A DNA stretch of 7,543 bases, from the NCBI GenBank assembly GCA_900759225.1, contig CAAEUM010000100.1, positions 1 to 7,543 of the forward strand, read 5' to 3'. A program made the translations under genes and the position numbers. Origin of the DNA: Lachnospiraceae bacterium. Lineage in GTDB: Bacteria; Bacillota; Clostridia; Lachnospirales; Lachnospiraceae. Shown here piece after piece: positions 1 through 6,231 of this stretch. How positions within the stretch are numbered: position 1 is the first letter of the stretch; the number at the start of each line of letters is the position of its first letter. Below the pieces are notes generated by a model. The model saw only the letters and a program-made list of their open reading frames with translations, had not been told where the DNA came from and did no database searches.

Positions 1-429
1 AAGGATGTGCGGGTTACACCGGTAGGCCGCATAATCCGAAGGGTGCGCCTGGACGAGCTCCCCCAGCTGTTTAATATCTTAAAGGGAGAGATGTCCTTAG
101 TAGGCCCAAGGCCGGAGCGTCCTCAGATAGCGGCTGAATACAGGGAATATATGCCGGAGTTTGATTATCGCCTTAAGGTAAAGGGCGGCCTTACAGGCTT
201 TGCACAGATTTACGGAAAGTATAATACAACACCGTATGATAAGCTGAAGCTGGATCTGATGTATATTGAAAATTATTCCCTGCGCCTTGATCTAAAGCTG
301 ATCTTCATGACATTTAAGATTTTATTTATGAAGGAAAGCACCGAGGGCGTAGCGGAAGGCCAGACGACAGCTACCCTGGAAGAGGAAGGATATCAGAGAG
401 AGAGGCCGGACGGGTATGGAAGGTACTAA
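1..429 (+). CDS. Undecaprenyl-phosphate sugar phosphotransferase (bacterial sugar transferase family), C-terminal part
   Basis: This is the 3' end of a monotopic phosphoglycosyl transferase of the WbaP/WcaJ/PglC type (bacterial sugar transferase family). These membrane enzymes move a sugar-1-phosphate from a nucleotide sugar to undecaprenyl phosphate, the first step of surface glycan assembly. The reading frame is open from base 1, so the start lies outside the window; 142 codons are visible. Counting from the first visible residue, family motifs are RVTPVGR (4-10), LDELPQ (17-22), SLVGPRPER (32-40), KGGLTGFAQ (61-69) and the closing segment around DLMYIENYSL (85-94). The N-terminal membrane helix or helices and the upstream catalytic Asp-Glu region are not in the window, so the PglC-like and larger WbaP/WcaJ-like forms cannot be told apart, and the sugar is unknown. 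The last 30 or so residues are a polar, Glu-rich tail beyond the conserved core. The next gene begins 27 bases after the stop, suggesting one operon. Confidence 0.95.
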   Translation, partial: KDVRVTPVGRIIRRVRLDELPQLFNILKGEMSLVGPRPERPQIAAEYREYMPEFDYRLKVKGGLTGFAQIYGKYNTTPYDKLKLDLMYIENYSLRLDLKLIFMTFKILFMKESTEGVAEGQTTATLEEEGYQRERPDGYGRY

Positions 430-456
430 GCATCAGGAAAGAATGGGAAAAATAAA

Positions 457-1734
457 ATGAGCCTGTTAAAAATAATCGTAAGTACAACGGATCACTTAAA
501 ACCGGTGCTCTTAAAGCTGTTTCCACATGAGGTTTTGCGCAACATGAAGGGGAGAGTCATCCGGCAGAGCCACAAAAAGCTCTTAGAGGTTACGCTGGAG
601 CCGTTTGACAGAGCACGTTTTAAAGATGGTGTTAATCTTATCGGCAACATAAAAGCGGATACAGGATTGGGACAGAGCTGCCGGCTGGTGGCTGCGGAGC
701 TGGAGTACAGCGGGATTCCCTATTCAGTGTATCAGTATGACCAGCTGGGAATTATGTCCAGCACTGACATGCAGTTTGCAGAGAAAATCAGCGGTGAGCT
801 TCCGTACAATATAAACCTGATCCACATCAATCCCCATGAGCTCGGGCTTGCGTTTCAGCAATTGGGGCAGAAGGTATGGGACGGGCATTATAATATCGGT
901 TTTTGGCTTTGGGAGCTGGAGGAATTTCCTGAGGAATGGATACCTTGCTTTCATTGTTTGGATGAAATCTGGACACCTTCTGAATTTATCAGCAATGCAA
1001 TCCGAAAGAAAACCAAACTTCCGGTGCGGACGGTGCCCTATCATGTGGAAACACGCTTGGATAAGGTGTATGGACGGGATGAATTTGGTCTTCCAGAGGA
1101 CATGTACTTATTTCTTATGATGTATGACCGTACCAGCATGACGAAACGGAAAAATCCGGAAGCTGTTATAGAGGCCTACAAAAAGGCGTTTACAGGGGAA
1201 AATCAAGCTGGGCTGGTAATTAAGATCAACAACTGCACCGATGAGGAAATTGATGCGCTGAAAAAAGAGCTGGAAGGATACCCGAATGTATATTTTATCT
1301 CACAGGTTATGGACAGAAACCATGTAAACAGTCTTATACGCTGTGTGGATGTGGTGGTATCCCTGCACCGGGCAGAGGGATTTGGGCTTGTACTGGCAGA
1401 GGCAATGACGCTTGGAACACCTACAGTCGCAACTAACTGGTCTTCCAATACAGAATTTATGACAAAGGAAACCTCCTGCCTTGTGGATTGTAAGCTGGTA
1501 GAGCTTAAAAAGGATTTAGGCCTTTTCAAAAAGGGAAACCGCTGGGCTGACCCGGATACGGAGCAGGCAGCTGCTTATATGAGAAAGCTGTATGAAGATG
1601 CGGATTACGGCAGAGAAATAGCTGCCAGAGCAAAAGCTTATATAGAAGATAAGCTCAGCATGGAGCGCATTGCGGAAAGCATAAAAGACAGAATTGAGGA
1701 AATATATGAAGAGCAAGCGAATCGCAATCATTAA
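457..1734 (+). CDS. GT-B glycosyltransferase, GT4 type
   Basis: A 425-residue cytoplasmic glycosyltransferase that probably adds a sugar from a nucleotide-sugar donor to the growing lipid-linked glycan. Residues 1-55 are a short basic, helical lead. The N-terminal Rossmann half starts near VNLIGNIKADTGLGQSCR (59-76), with a Gly-rich loop. The domain junction holds GFWLWELEEFPEEW (148-161) followed by LDEIWTPSEF (168-177). The C-terminal half holds RKNPEAVIEAYKKAF (231-245) and the GT4 EX7E motif in AEGFGLVLAEA (306-316; E307 and E315). No membrane segment or signal peptide is seen. There is no in-frame start between the preceding stop and base 457, so ATG 457 is the earliest possible start; its ribosome site is weak (GGGA at 445-448). 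The 3' end overlaps the next gene by 29 bases. Donor, acceptor and linkage cannot be read from the sequence. The WELEEFPEEW-type junction recurs in the last gene of the window. Confidence 0.93.
   Translation: MSLLKIIVSTTDHLKPVLLKLFPHEVLRNMKGRVIRQSHKKLLEVTLEPFDRARFKDGVNLIGNIKADTGLGQSCRLVAAELEYSGIPYSVYQYDQLGIMSSTDMQFAEKISGELPYNINLIHINPHELGLAFQQLGQKVWDGHYNIGFWLWELEEFPEEWIPCFHCLDEIWTPSEFISNAIRKKTKLPVRTVPYHVETRLDKVYGRDEFGLPEDMYLFLMMYDRTSMTKRKNPEAVIEAYKKAFTGENQAGLVIKINNCTDEEIDALKKELEGYPNVYFISQVMDRNHVNSLIRCVDVVVSLHRAEGFGLVLAEAMTLGTPTVATNWSSNTEFMTKETSCLVDCKLVELKKDLGLFKKGNRWADPDTEQAAAYMRKLYEDADYGREIAARAKAYIEDKLSMERIAESIKDRIEEIYEEQANRNH
1696..1700 (+). promoter_or_regulatory. Ribosome binding site for the second glycosyltransferase
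   Basis: GAGGA five bases before ATG 1706, lying inside the end of the preceding gene. It decides for ATG 1706 over the in-frame TTG at 1694, which the site itself overlaps, and suggests translational coupling. Confidence 0.7.
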
Positions 1735-2896
1735 TCAGCGGTATGGAGAAGAGGTAAATGGCGGTTCTGAATATTATACAAAAAAGCTGGCAGAGCATTT
1801 GGACCAATATTATCAAGTAGAAGTATTAACAACGACTGCTCTTGATTATGACTGCTGGAAGCCTTATTATCAGCCTGGTGAAGAAACGATAAATGGTGTC
1901 TTTGTCAGGCGCTTTCCTATTGAAAGCCCCCGGAGTATTTCTCGCTTTCGTCTGGTAAATGGGCTTATGACGCACCTTCCAACGGCTGGGAAAAAGTTGT
2001 TTCAGAATTTATGGATAAAAGAGCAGGGGCCTTACTGTCCTCAGCTAATTCAATATATTGAAGAGCATATAAATGATTATGATCTGTTTCTGTTTGTAAC
2101 TTACCTTTACTACACAACGGCAGTGGGTATAAAAAAATGCACAGAAAAAGCAATTCTGGTTCCTACGGCTCATGATGAATACTGCATTTACTTTCCTTAT
2201 TATAGGGATGTATTTAAGAAGCCAAGGGGAATTGTGTATCTGACTGAAACAGAAAAAGCGTTTACAGAATCTGTTTTCAAGAACCGGAATGTCCCAAATG
2301 TAGTAGCCGGAGCAGGCATTGAGGTGCCGGAGAAACCGGAAACAGAAGCTGCTTTGAAAAAATACGGAATCGAGAAGCCATATCTTATTTATACAGGCCG
2401 CGTCAGCAGTGAGAAGGGCTGTGCAAAGCTTTTTAGTCAGTTTGAGCGGTACAAACAGGAAACAAAAAGCAAGCTGAAACTGGTGGTAGTGGGCAAAATG
2501 ATGATGGAAGAACCACAAAATCCGGATATTCGCTGTCTGGGATTTATCAGTGAAGAAGATAAATATGCGCTTATGGCAGGAGCAAGAGCGCTGGTTCTGC
2601 CTTCGGAATTTGAAAGTCTGTCTCTGGTGGTTTTGGAGTCCATGGCTCTTGGAGTTCCGGTTCTGGTAAATGGGAAATGTGAGGTTTTGAAAGCACACTG
2701 TGAAAACAGTCGAGGCGGTTTTTATTATAAAAATTATGAGGAATTCTGTAATTATATAGAGCGTCTTCTGCCGGATTCTGCTGAACGGGATGAAATGTGC
2801 AGGAATGCGAAAGACTATGTGAACCGGGGATATAGCTGGGAGCATACAGTAGGAGAATATAGGAAACTGATTGAGGGACAAAATGAAAACAATTAA
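1706..2896 (+). CDS. GT-B glycosyltransferase, GT4 type
   Basis: A 396-residue GT4-type glycosyltransferase, a normal full length for the family. The N-terminal half opens with IAIINQRYGEEVNGGSEYY (6-24), where the Gly-Gly loop is the usual acceptor-side feature, followed by an early helix (TKKLAEHL). The C-terminal donor-binding half starts near YLIYTGRVSSEKG (226-238; R232 and K237 are the expected phosphate-contacting pair) and contains PSEFESLSLVVLESMA (299-314), giving EX7E residues E303 and E311. No membrane segment is seen. ATG 1706 is preferred over an in-frame TTG at 1694 because GAGGA (1696-1700) lies 5 bases before the ATG and overlaps the TTG. The gene starts inside the end of the preceding glycosyltransferase and its own end overlaps the permease gene, so translation is probably coupled. 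The sugar transferred is unknown. It resembles the preceding gene only at the level of general GT4 motifs. Confidence 0.93.
   Translation: MKSKRIAIINQRYGEEVNGGSEYYTKKLAEHLDQYYQVEVLTTTALDYDCWKPYYQPGEETINGVFVRRFPIESPRSISRFRLVNGLMTHLPTAGKKLFQNLWIKEQGPYCPQLIQYIEEHINDYDLFLFVTYLYYTTAVGIKKCTEKAILVPTAHDEYCIYFPYYRDVFKKPRGIVYLTETEKAFTESVFKNRNVPNVVAGAGIEVPEKPETEAALKKYGIEKPYLIYTGRVSSEKGCAKLFSQFERYKQETKSKLKLVVVGKMMMEEPQNPDIRCLGFISEEDKYALMAGARALVLPSEFESLSLVVLESMALGVPVLVNGKCEVLKAHCENSRGGFYYKNYEEFCNYIERLLPDSAERDEMCRNAKDYVNRGYSWEHTVGEYRKLIEGQNENN
2873..2877 (+). promoter_or_regulatory. Ribosome binding site for the permease gene
   Basis: GAGGG five bases before ATG 2883, inside the last codons of the preceding glycosyltransferase. 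It supports ATG 2883 rather than the in-frame TTG at 2871. Confidence 0.65.
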
Positions 2897-3659
2897 GGAA
2901 TTATATGCATATAGAGAAATGATATTCAGCCTGGTGCGCCGGGACTTAAAGGGGCGCTATAAAGGTTCAGCGCTGGGTTTTTTGTGGACGTTTATTAACC
3001 CGCTTCTGCAGCTCGGAGTTTATACCATGGTATTCTCCGTTATTATGCGCAACGGGATTGAGGACTATTATCTGTTCCTGTTTGTAGCGTTGATACCGTG
3101 GATTTTTTTCAGTACTTCTTTGGCCGGAGGCTCCAGTTGTATCTGGGCTCAGCAGGATATGGTCAAAAAAATTTATTTTCCAAGGGAGGTTCTTCCCATT
3201 TCCTTTGTTACAAGCCAGTTTGTAAATATGCTGTTGTCCTTGTTGGTGGTTCTTGCAGTGCTTTTAGCTTCTGGAAAGGGGCTAAATCCGGCAGCTCTTG
3301 CATATCTCCCGATTATTATGGTGGTGGAATATATTATGGCGCTGAGTGTGGCTATGCTTTCTTCGGCTGTTACGGTATATCTGAGGGATGTGGAATATAT
3401 TCTTGGAATCATTACGATGGCATGGCAGTTTTTGACGCCAGTCATGTATTCCGTAGAGCAGGTGCCGGAGGAAATGTTACCCATATTTAATCTGAATCCC
3501 ATGACACCGGTTATTATTGCTTACAGAGACATTCTGTACTATGGACAGCCGCCAAAACTTCAGACACTGGTTCATGCGACTGTGTTTGGAATCGTGGTGA
3601 TGGTGATTGGAAGTACGGTATTTGGAAGATTGAAACGTCATTTTGCGGAGGAATTATAA
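2883..3659 (+). CDS. wzm: ABC-2 polysaccharide exporter, permease subunit (Wzm/TagG type)
   Basis: The 258-residue integral membrane half of an ABC exporter for undecaprenyl-linked polysaccharide. It should pair as a dimer with the ATPase encoded immediately downstream. The length matches the family. A cytoplasmic N-terminal interface helix leads into the typical LVRRDLKGRYKGSALGFLW (17-35). About six membrane segments are visible, near residues 35-56, 61-84, 110-130, 141-164, 173-192 and 229-248. Family signatures include VTVYLRDVEYI (163-173), the WQFLTPVMYS stretch (181-190) and NPMTPVIIAYR (205-215). ATG 2883 is favoured: GAGGG (2873-2877) lies 5 bases upstream, while an in-frame TTG at 2871 lacks its own ribosome site. 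It overlaps the preceding gene by 14 bases, and its TAA stop directly abuts the ATPase start. The symbol is by family; Gram-positive relatives are called TagG/TarG (teichoic acid) or RgpC/GacD (rhamnan). Confidence 0.95.
   Translation: MKTIKELYAYREMIFSLVRRDLKGRYKGSALGFLWTFINPLLQLGVYTMVFSVIMRNGIEDYYLFLFVALIPWIFFSTSLAGGSSCIWAQQDMVKKIYFPREVLPISFVTSQFVNMLLSLLVVLAVLLASGKGLNPAALAYLPIIMVVEYIMALSVAMLSSAVTVYLRDVEYILGIITMAWQFLTPVMYSVEQVPEEMLPIFNLNPMTPVIIAYRDILYYGQPPKLQTLVHATVFGIVVMVIGSTVFGRLKRHFAEEL
3647..3652 (+). promoter_or_regulatory. Ribosome binding site for the GTG start of the ATPase gene
   Basis: GGAGGA seven bases before GTG 3660, within the final codons of the permease. The strong site and ideal spacing justify the non-ATG start, and the zero-base junction (TAA then GTG) implies coupled synthesis of the two transporter subunits. 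Confidence 0.8.
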
Positions 3660-5030
3660 GTGAAACCAGAGAATGCAATCGAGGTCAAAAATCTTGTTAA
3701 ATCCTTTAAGGTATATCAGGATAAGGGGCGAACATTAAAGGAAATAGCACTTTTCAGCAAACGCAGGGCGTATGAAAAGCGTGAGGTATTAAAGGGCATC
3801 AGCTTTGAAGTGAAGCGGGGAGAGGCCATTGGCCTGATTGGCCATAACGGGTGCGGAAAGAGCACAACCTTAAAATTACTTACAAGAATTATGTACCCTG
3901 ACAGCGGTACAATCGAGATGCGGGGCCGGGTTTCCAGTCTGATTGAACTGGGGGCCGGATTTCATCCCGATATGAGCGGAAGAGAAAATATATACACTAA
4001 CGCCTCTATTTTCGGCCTTACAAGGAAGGAAATCGATGAGCGTTTGGATGATATTATTTCTTTTTCGGAGCTGCAGGAATTTATTGATAACCCAGTACGG
4101 ACATATTCGTCGGGAATGTATATGAGGCTGGCATTTTCAGTGGCGATAAATGTTAATGCGGACATTCTTCTGATTGATGAGATATTGGCAGTGGGTGATA
4201 TTAATTTCCAAGCTAAGTGCTTTAATAAGCTTCGCGAAATAAAAGGAAACGGAACGACCATTGTAATTGTGTCACATTCCATGGACCAGATAGAGAAAAT
4301 TTGTGATAGAAGTATTTGGATTCAGGATGGGCTTATAAAGGCTGAAGGAAGGCCGCGTGATGTTCATCCTCAATATTATGAATTCATGGGAAAAGAACGC
4401 CAGGTTATTGCTGAAAATGAGAAATTAAGACAGGAGAAAAAGGAACAGGAACGTCTGGCAAAAGAAGAGCAAAATGTAGTTGAGAAAGCGAAAATAGCAG
4501 AGCAGAAAGAAGAAAACTCTGAGATACAGGATGTGACAGAGGCTATATCTGAACTGTCAGTGAAGGAAGAGGCAGTTCAGTTAGAGAAAAAGAGATGGGG
4601 TACAGGAGAAGCACTTATAACAGCGGTAAAATGCTTTAATAGAGAAGGTAAGGAAACATCTATGTTTGAAACGGGTGATAAAATTCAATTTCAGATTTTT
4701 TATAAAGTAAATCAGACAGTTAAAGAAGCAAACTTTGGCATCGGAATATTTAGGACAGATGGCCTTCATTGTTTTGGCACAAATATGTTGATTGACAAAT
4801 GTCCTAAATTTGATTTAACTCAAGATGGTATGGTTGAATTAACGATTGATGCATGGAATTTGCTCCCGGGTGAGTATGACTTGGATTTCGCGATTGGAGC
4901 AGAGGGATGTGCGGATATTGATTATTATAAAAAAATGGTGAAACTTCAAGTATTTTCGGAACTTACGGATATTGGGGTGGTAAGATTGTCCCATAGTTGG
5001 AAGGTTAGTGAAAGGAAGAAGGATAAATAA
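3660..5030 (+). CDS. wzt: ABC polysaccharide exporter, ATPase subunit with C-terminal carbohydrate-binding domain (Wzt type)
   Basis: A 456-residue ATPase that should drive export of the lipid-linked glycan through the preceding permease. The N-terminal nucleotide-binding domain (about 1-245) has Walker A GHNGCGKST (61-69), signature YSSGMYMRL (149-156, the export-family form), Walker B ILLIDE (169-174) and switch His206. The segment LFSKRRAYEKREVLKGISF (31-49) is the usual insertion of this family. Residues 245-311 are a Lys/Glu/Gln-rich, probably helical or coiled linker. Residues 312-450 match the Wzt C-terminal fold, starting RWGTGEA and including FETGDKIQFQIFYKV (336-350) and FGIGIFRTDG (359-368). 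In E. coli O8/O9a this domain binds the capped non-reducing end of the polymer, so the presence of the domain implies substrate selection here too. TagH/TarH-type ATPases lack it. The start is GTG, immediately after the permease stop, with GGAGGA seven bases upstream. GC content falls from the ATPase part to the C-terminal part. Confidence 0.94.
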   Translation: MKPENAIEVKNLVKSFKVYQDKGRTLKEIALFSKRRAYEKREVLKGISFEVKRGEAIGLIGHNGCGKSTTLKLLTRIMYPDSGTIEMRGRVSSLIELGAGFHPDMSGRENIYTNASIFGLTRKEIDERLDDIISFSELQEFIDNPVRTYSSGMYMRLAFSVAINVNADILLIDEILAVGDINFQAKCFNKLREIKGNGTTIVIVSHSMDQIEKICDRSIWIQDGLIKAEGRPRDVHPQYYEFMGKERQVIAENEKLRQEKKEQERLAKEEQNVVEKAKIAEQKEENSEIQDVTEAISELSVKEEAVQLEKKRWGTGEALITAVKCFNREGKETSMFETGDKIQFQIFYKVNQTVKEANFGIGIFRTDGLHCFGTNMLIDKCPKFDLTQDGMVELTIDAWNLLPGEYDLDFAIGAEGCADIDYYKKMVKLQVFSELTDIGVVRLSHSWKVSERKKDK

Positions 5031-5110
5031 AAACATAATGGTAACAAGTGTTTTATCTGTATTTGAAGAAAGTAAATAATGAATTTGTGATTTATTGATA
5101 TCATAAAAAA

Positions 5111-5116
5111 GAGGAG
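5111..5116 (+). promoter_or_regulatory. Ribosome binding site for the methyltransferase gene
   Basis: GAGGAG six bases before ATG 5123, at the end of the only sizeable intergenic gap in the window (5031-5122). Confidence 0.8.
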
Positions 5117-5122
5117 ATTGGA

Positions 5123-6211
5123 ATGCTAAAATTTTTAGATGCTTGCGGCAATAATGTGGATGTAGAAATGCTTATGGATGGGATAAATAATTATTTTATG
5201 TATAATAACGAGGATGGTTTGTTTTTAAATTCTAATAAATATAGCGAAAAAATATTACTTCAGAAGCTGAAAGAGAATTTATGCTCGATAAATCAGGCAT
5301 ATAATTATTCAGGACCAATGTTAAGAATGAATCCGGGTATAATAAATAAACTAAAATACTGTATTAAAAGAATTATTCGTAAGGCAATTAATTGGTATAT
5401 TTTAGATATACACCGAAAACAGGTGGAATTTAACGGCTCAATGGTGAGATATGAAAATGAAAGTTTTCAACTAATTCAACAATTATTACAAGAAAATCGT
5501 CAACTTAAGAAAGATGTAATGCAGCTTCAGAATAGAGTATTAAGACAAGTTGATGCTTCATGGTACTTAAGATTTGAGGATAGATTTAGAGGTGATGATT
5601 TTACCATAATAAATCGACTGGAAAAGTATTTAAAGTATTTAAAAAATAAAGAAGGTGTATTTGAAATTGGATGTGGTAGAGGGGAATTTTTGAATATTTT
5701 AAAGCGAGAAAATATAAAGGCTTTTGGTGTTGACACAAATGCAGCAATGGTGGAGCTGTGCAAGAAAAAAGGACTAGATGCAGAAGTTGGAGATGGGATT
5801 AAGGTATTGTCACAGCAAAAAGACAATAGTTTAGGAGCTGTTGCAGCAATACAAGTGGTTGAACATTTATCTTTGTATGAGTTAAGGCAGTTGGTGGATG
5901 AAGCATATAATAAGTTAAAAAATGATGGGGTGATTATTATAGAAACAGTTAATCCATTAGCTCTTGGTGTGTTTTGCTATGGGTTTTATATAGATCCTAC
6001 CCATACGCAGCCAGTTCATCCAGCACTGATGAAATTTATGCTAGAAGATGCAGGATTTAAAGTTGATGAGGTACAATTTGATGAATATTTTCCAGAAGAG
6101 TATCATATCCCAATTGATGAGTCTATGGGGGAAACTACAAAAATCGCTTTTGATAAAATAAATAGACAGTTGTATGATGCTCAGGATTATTATTTGATAG
6201 GGAGAAAGTGA
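5123..6211 (+). CDS. Class I SAM-dependent methyltransferase with N-terminal amphipathic and coiled-coil region; candidate glycan-capping enzyme
   Basis: A 362-residue protein. Residues 1-70 are not recognised. Residues 74-93 form a very basic amphipathic stretch (includes IKRIIRKAINWYI), followed by Q100 and EFN (102-104), which looks like a membrane-associating module seen on O-antigen locus enzymes. Residues 112-142 are a likely coiled coil. The catalytic part starts at WYLRFEDRFRG (147-157). The SAM-binding motif I is EIGCGRGEF (181-189), the ribose-binding acidic residue is D204 in FGVDTN, and the post-motif segment is AIQVVEHL (242-249). ETVNP (274-278) and YIDPTHTQPVHP (289-300) are typical of methyltransferases in polysaccharide loci. 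Directly downstream of a Wzt carrying a carbohydrate-binding domain, it is a good candidate for methylating the non-reducing end; methylation of an internal sugar is the main alternative. No kinase domain is present, unlike WbdD of O9a. Base composition is clearly more AT-rich than in the first genes. Confidence 0.9.
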   Translation: MLKFLDACGNNVDVEMLMDGINNYFMYNNEDGLFLNSNKYSEKILLQKLKENLCSINQAYNYSGPMLRMNPGIINKLKYCIKRIIRKAINWYILDIHRKQVEFNGSMVRYENESFQLIQQLLQENRQLKKDVMQLQNRVLRQVDASWYLRFEDRFRGDDFTIINRLEKYLKYLKNKEGVFEIGCGRGEFLNILKRENIKAFGVDTNAAMVELCKKKGLDAEVGDGIKVLSQQKDNSLGAVAAIQVVEHLSLYELRQLVDEAYNKLKNDGVIIIETVNPLALGVFCYGFYIDPTHTQPVHPALMKFMLEDAGFKVDEVQFDEYFPEEYHIPIDESMGETTKIAFDKINRQLYDAQDYYLIGRK

Positions 6212-6218
6212 TGATATC

Positions 6219-6223
6219 GGAGG
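6219..6223 (+). promoter_or_regulatory. Ribosome binding site that decides the start of the GT2-GT4 gene
   Basis: GGAGG eight bases before ATG 6232, just downstream of the methyltransferase stop. It favours ATG 6232 over the in-frame ATG at 6211 that overlaps that stop as TGATG. Confidence 0.75.
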
Positions 6224-6231
6224 AAAGTAAT

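Noticed and set aside
2045..2881. A 278-codon open frame on the minus strand opposite the second glycosyltransferase.
   Set aside because: It is antisense to a gene with clear GT4 motifs, its translation is rich in Phe, Cys, His and Ile without any recognisable domain, and it is best explained as a shadow frame.
3098..3490. A 130-codon + strand frame inside the permease gene.
   Set aside because: It lies entirely within the permease in another frame, its product is low-complexity Gly/Tyr/Cys-rich, and the permease frame has strong family motifs throughout.
5063..5091. Possible promoter in the intergenic gap: TTGAAG (5063-5068), 17-base spacer, TGTGAT (5086-5091).
   Set aside because: Each hexamer matches consensus at only four of six positions, which is expected by chance in such AT-rich sequence, and there is no extended -10 or conserved context. 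An internal promoter is possible but not supported.
5094..5103. Short palindrome TGATATCA just before the methyltransferase ribosome site.
   Set aside because: An eight-base palindrome in AT-rich DNA is common by chance; no longer symmetric arms or second copy were seen, so no operator is claimed.
4800..5122. Search for a terminator or remnant insertion element at the composition break near the end of wzt.
   Set aside because: No stable GC-rich hairpin followed by a T run, no terminal inverted repeats and no transposase fragments were seen, so no mobile element is called.
6211..6231. Alternative in-frame ATG at 6211 for the GT2-GT4 gene, overlapping the preceding stop as TGATG.
   Set aside because: No ribosome site at the right distance, whereas ATG 6232 has GGAGG eight bases upstream and starts directly before the GT2 beta strand. 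Re-initiation at 6211 cannot be fully excluded.
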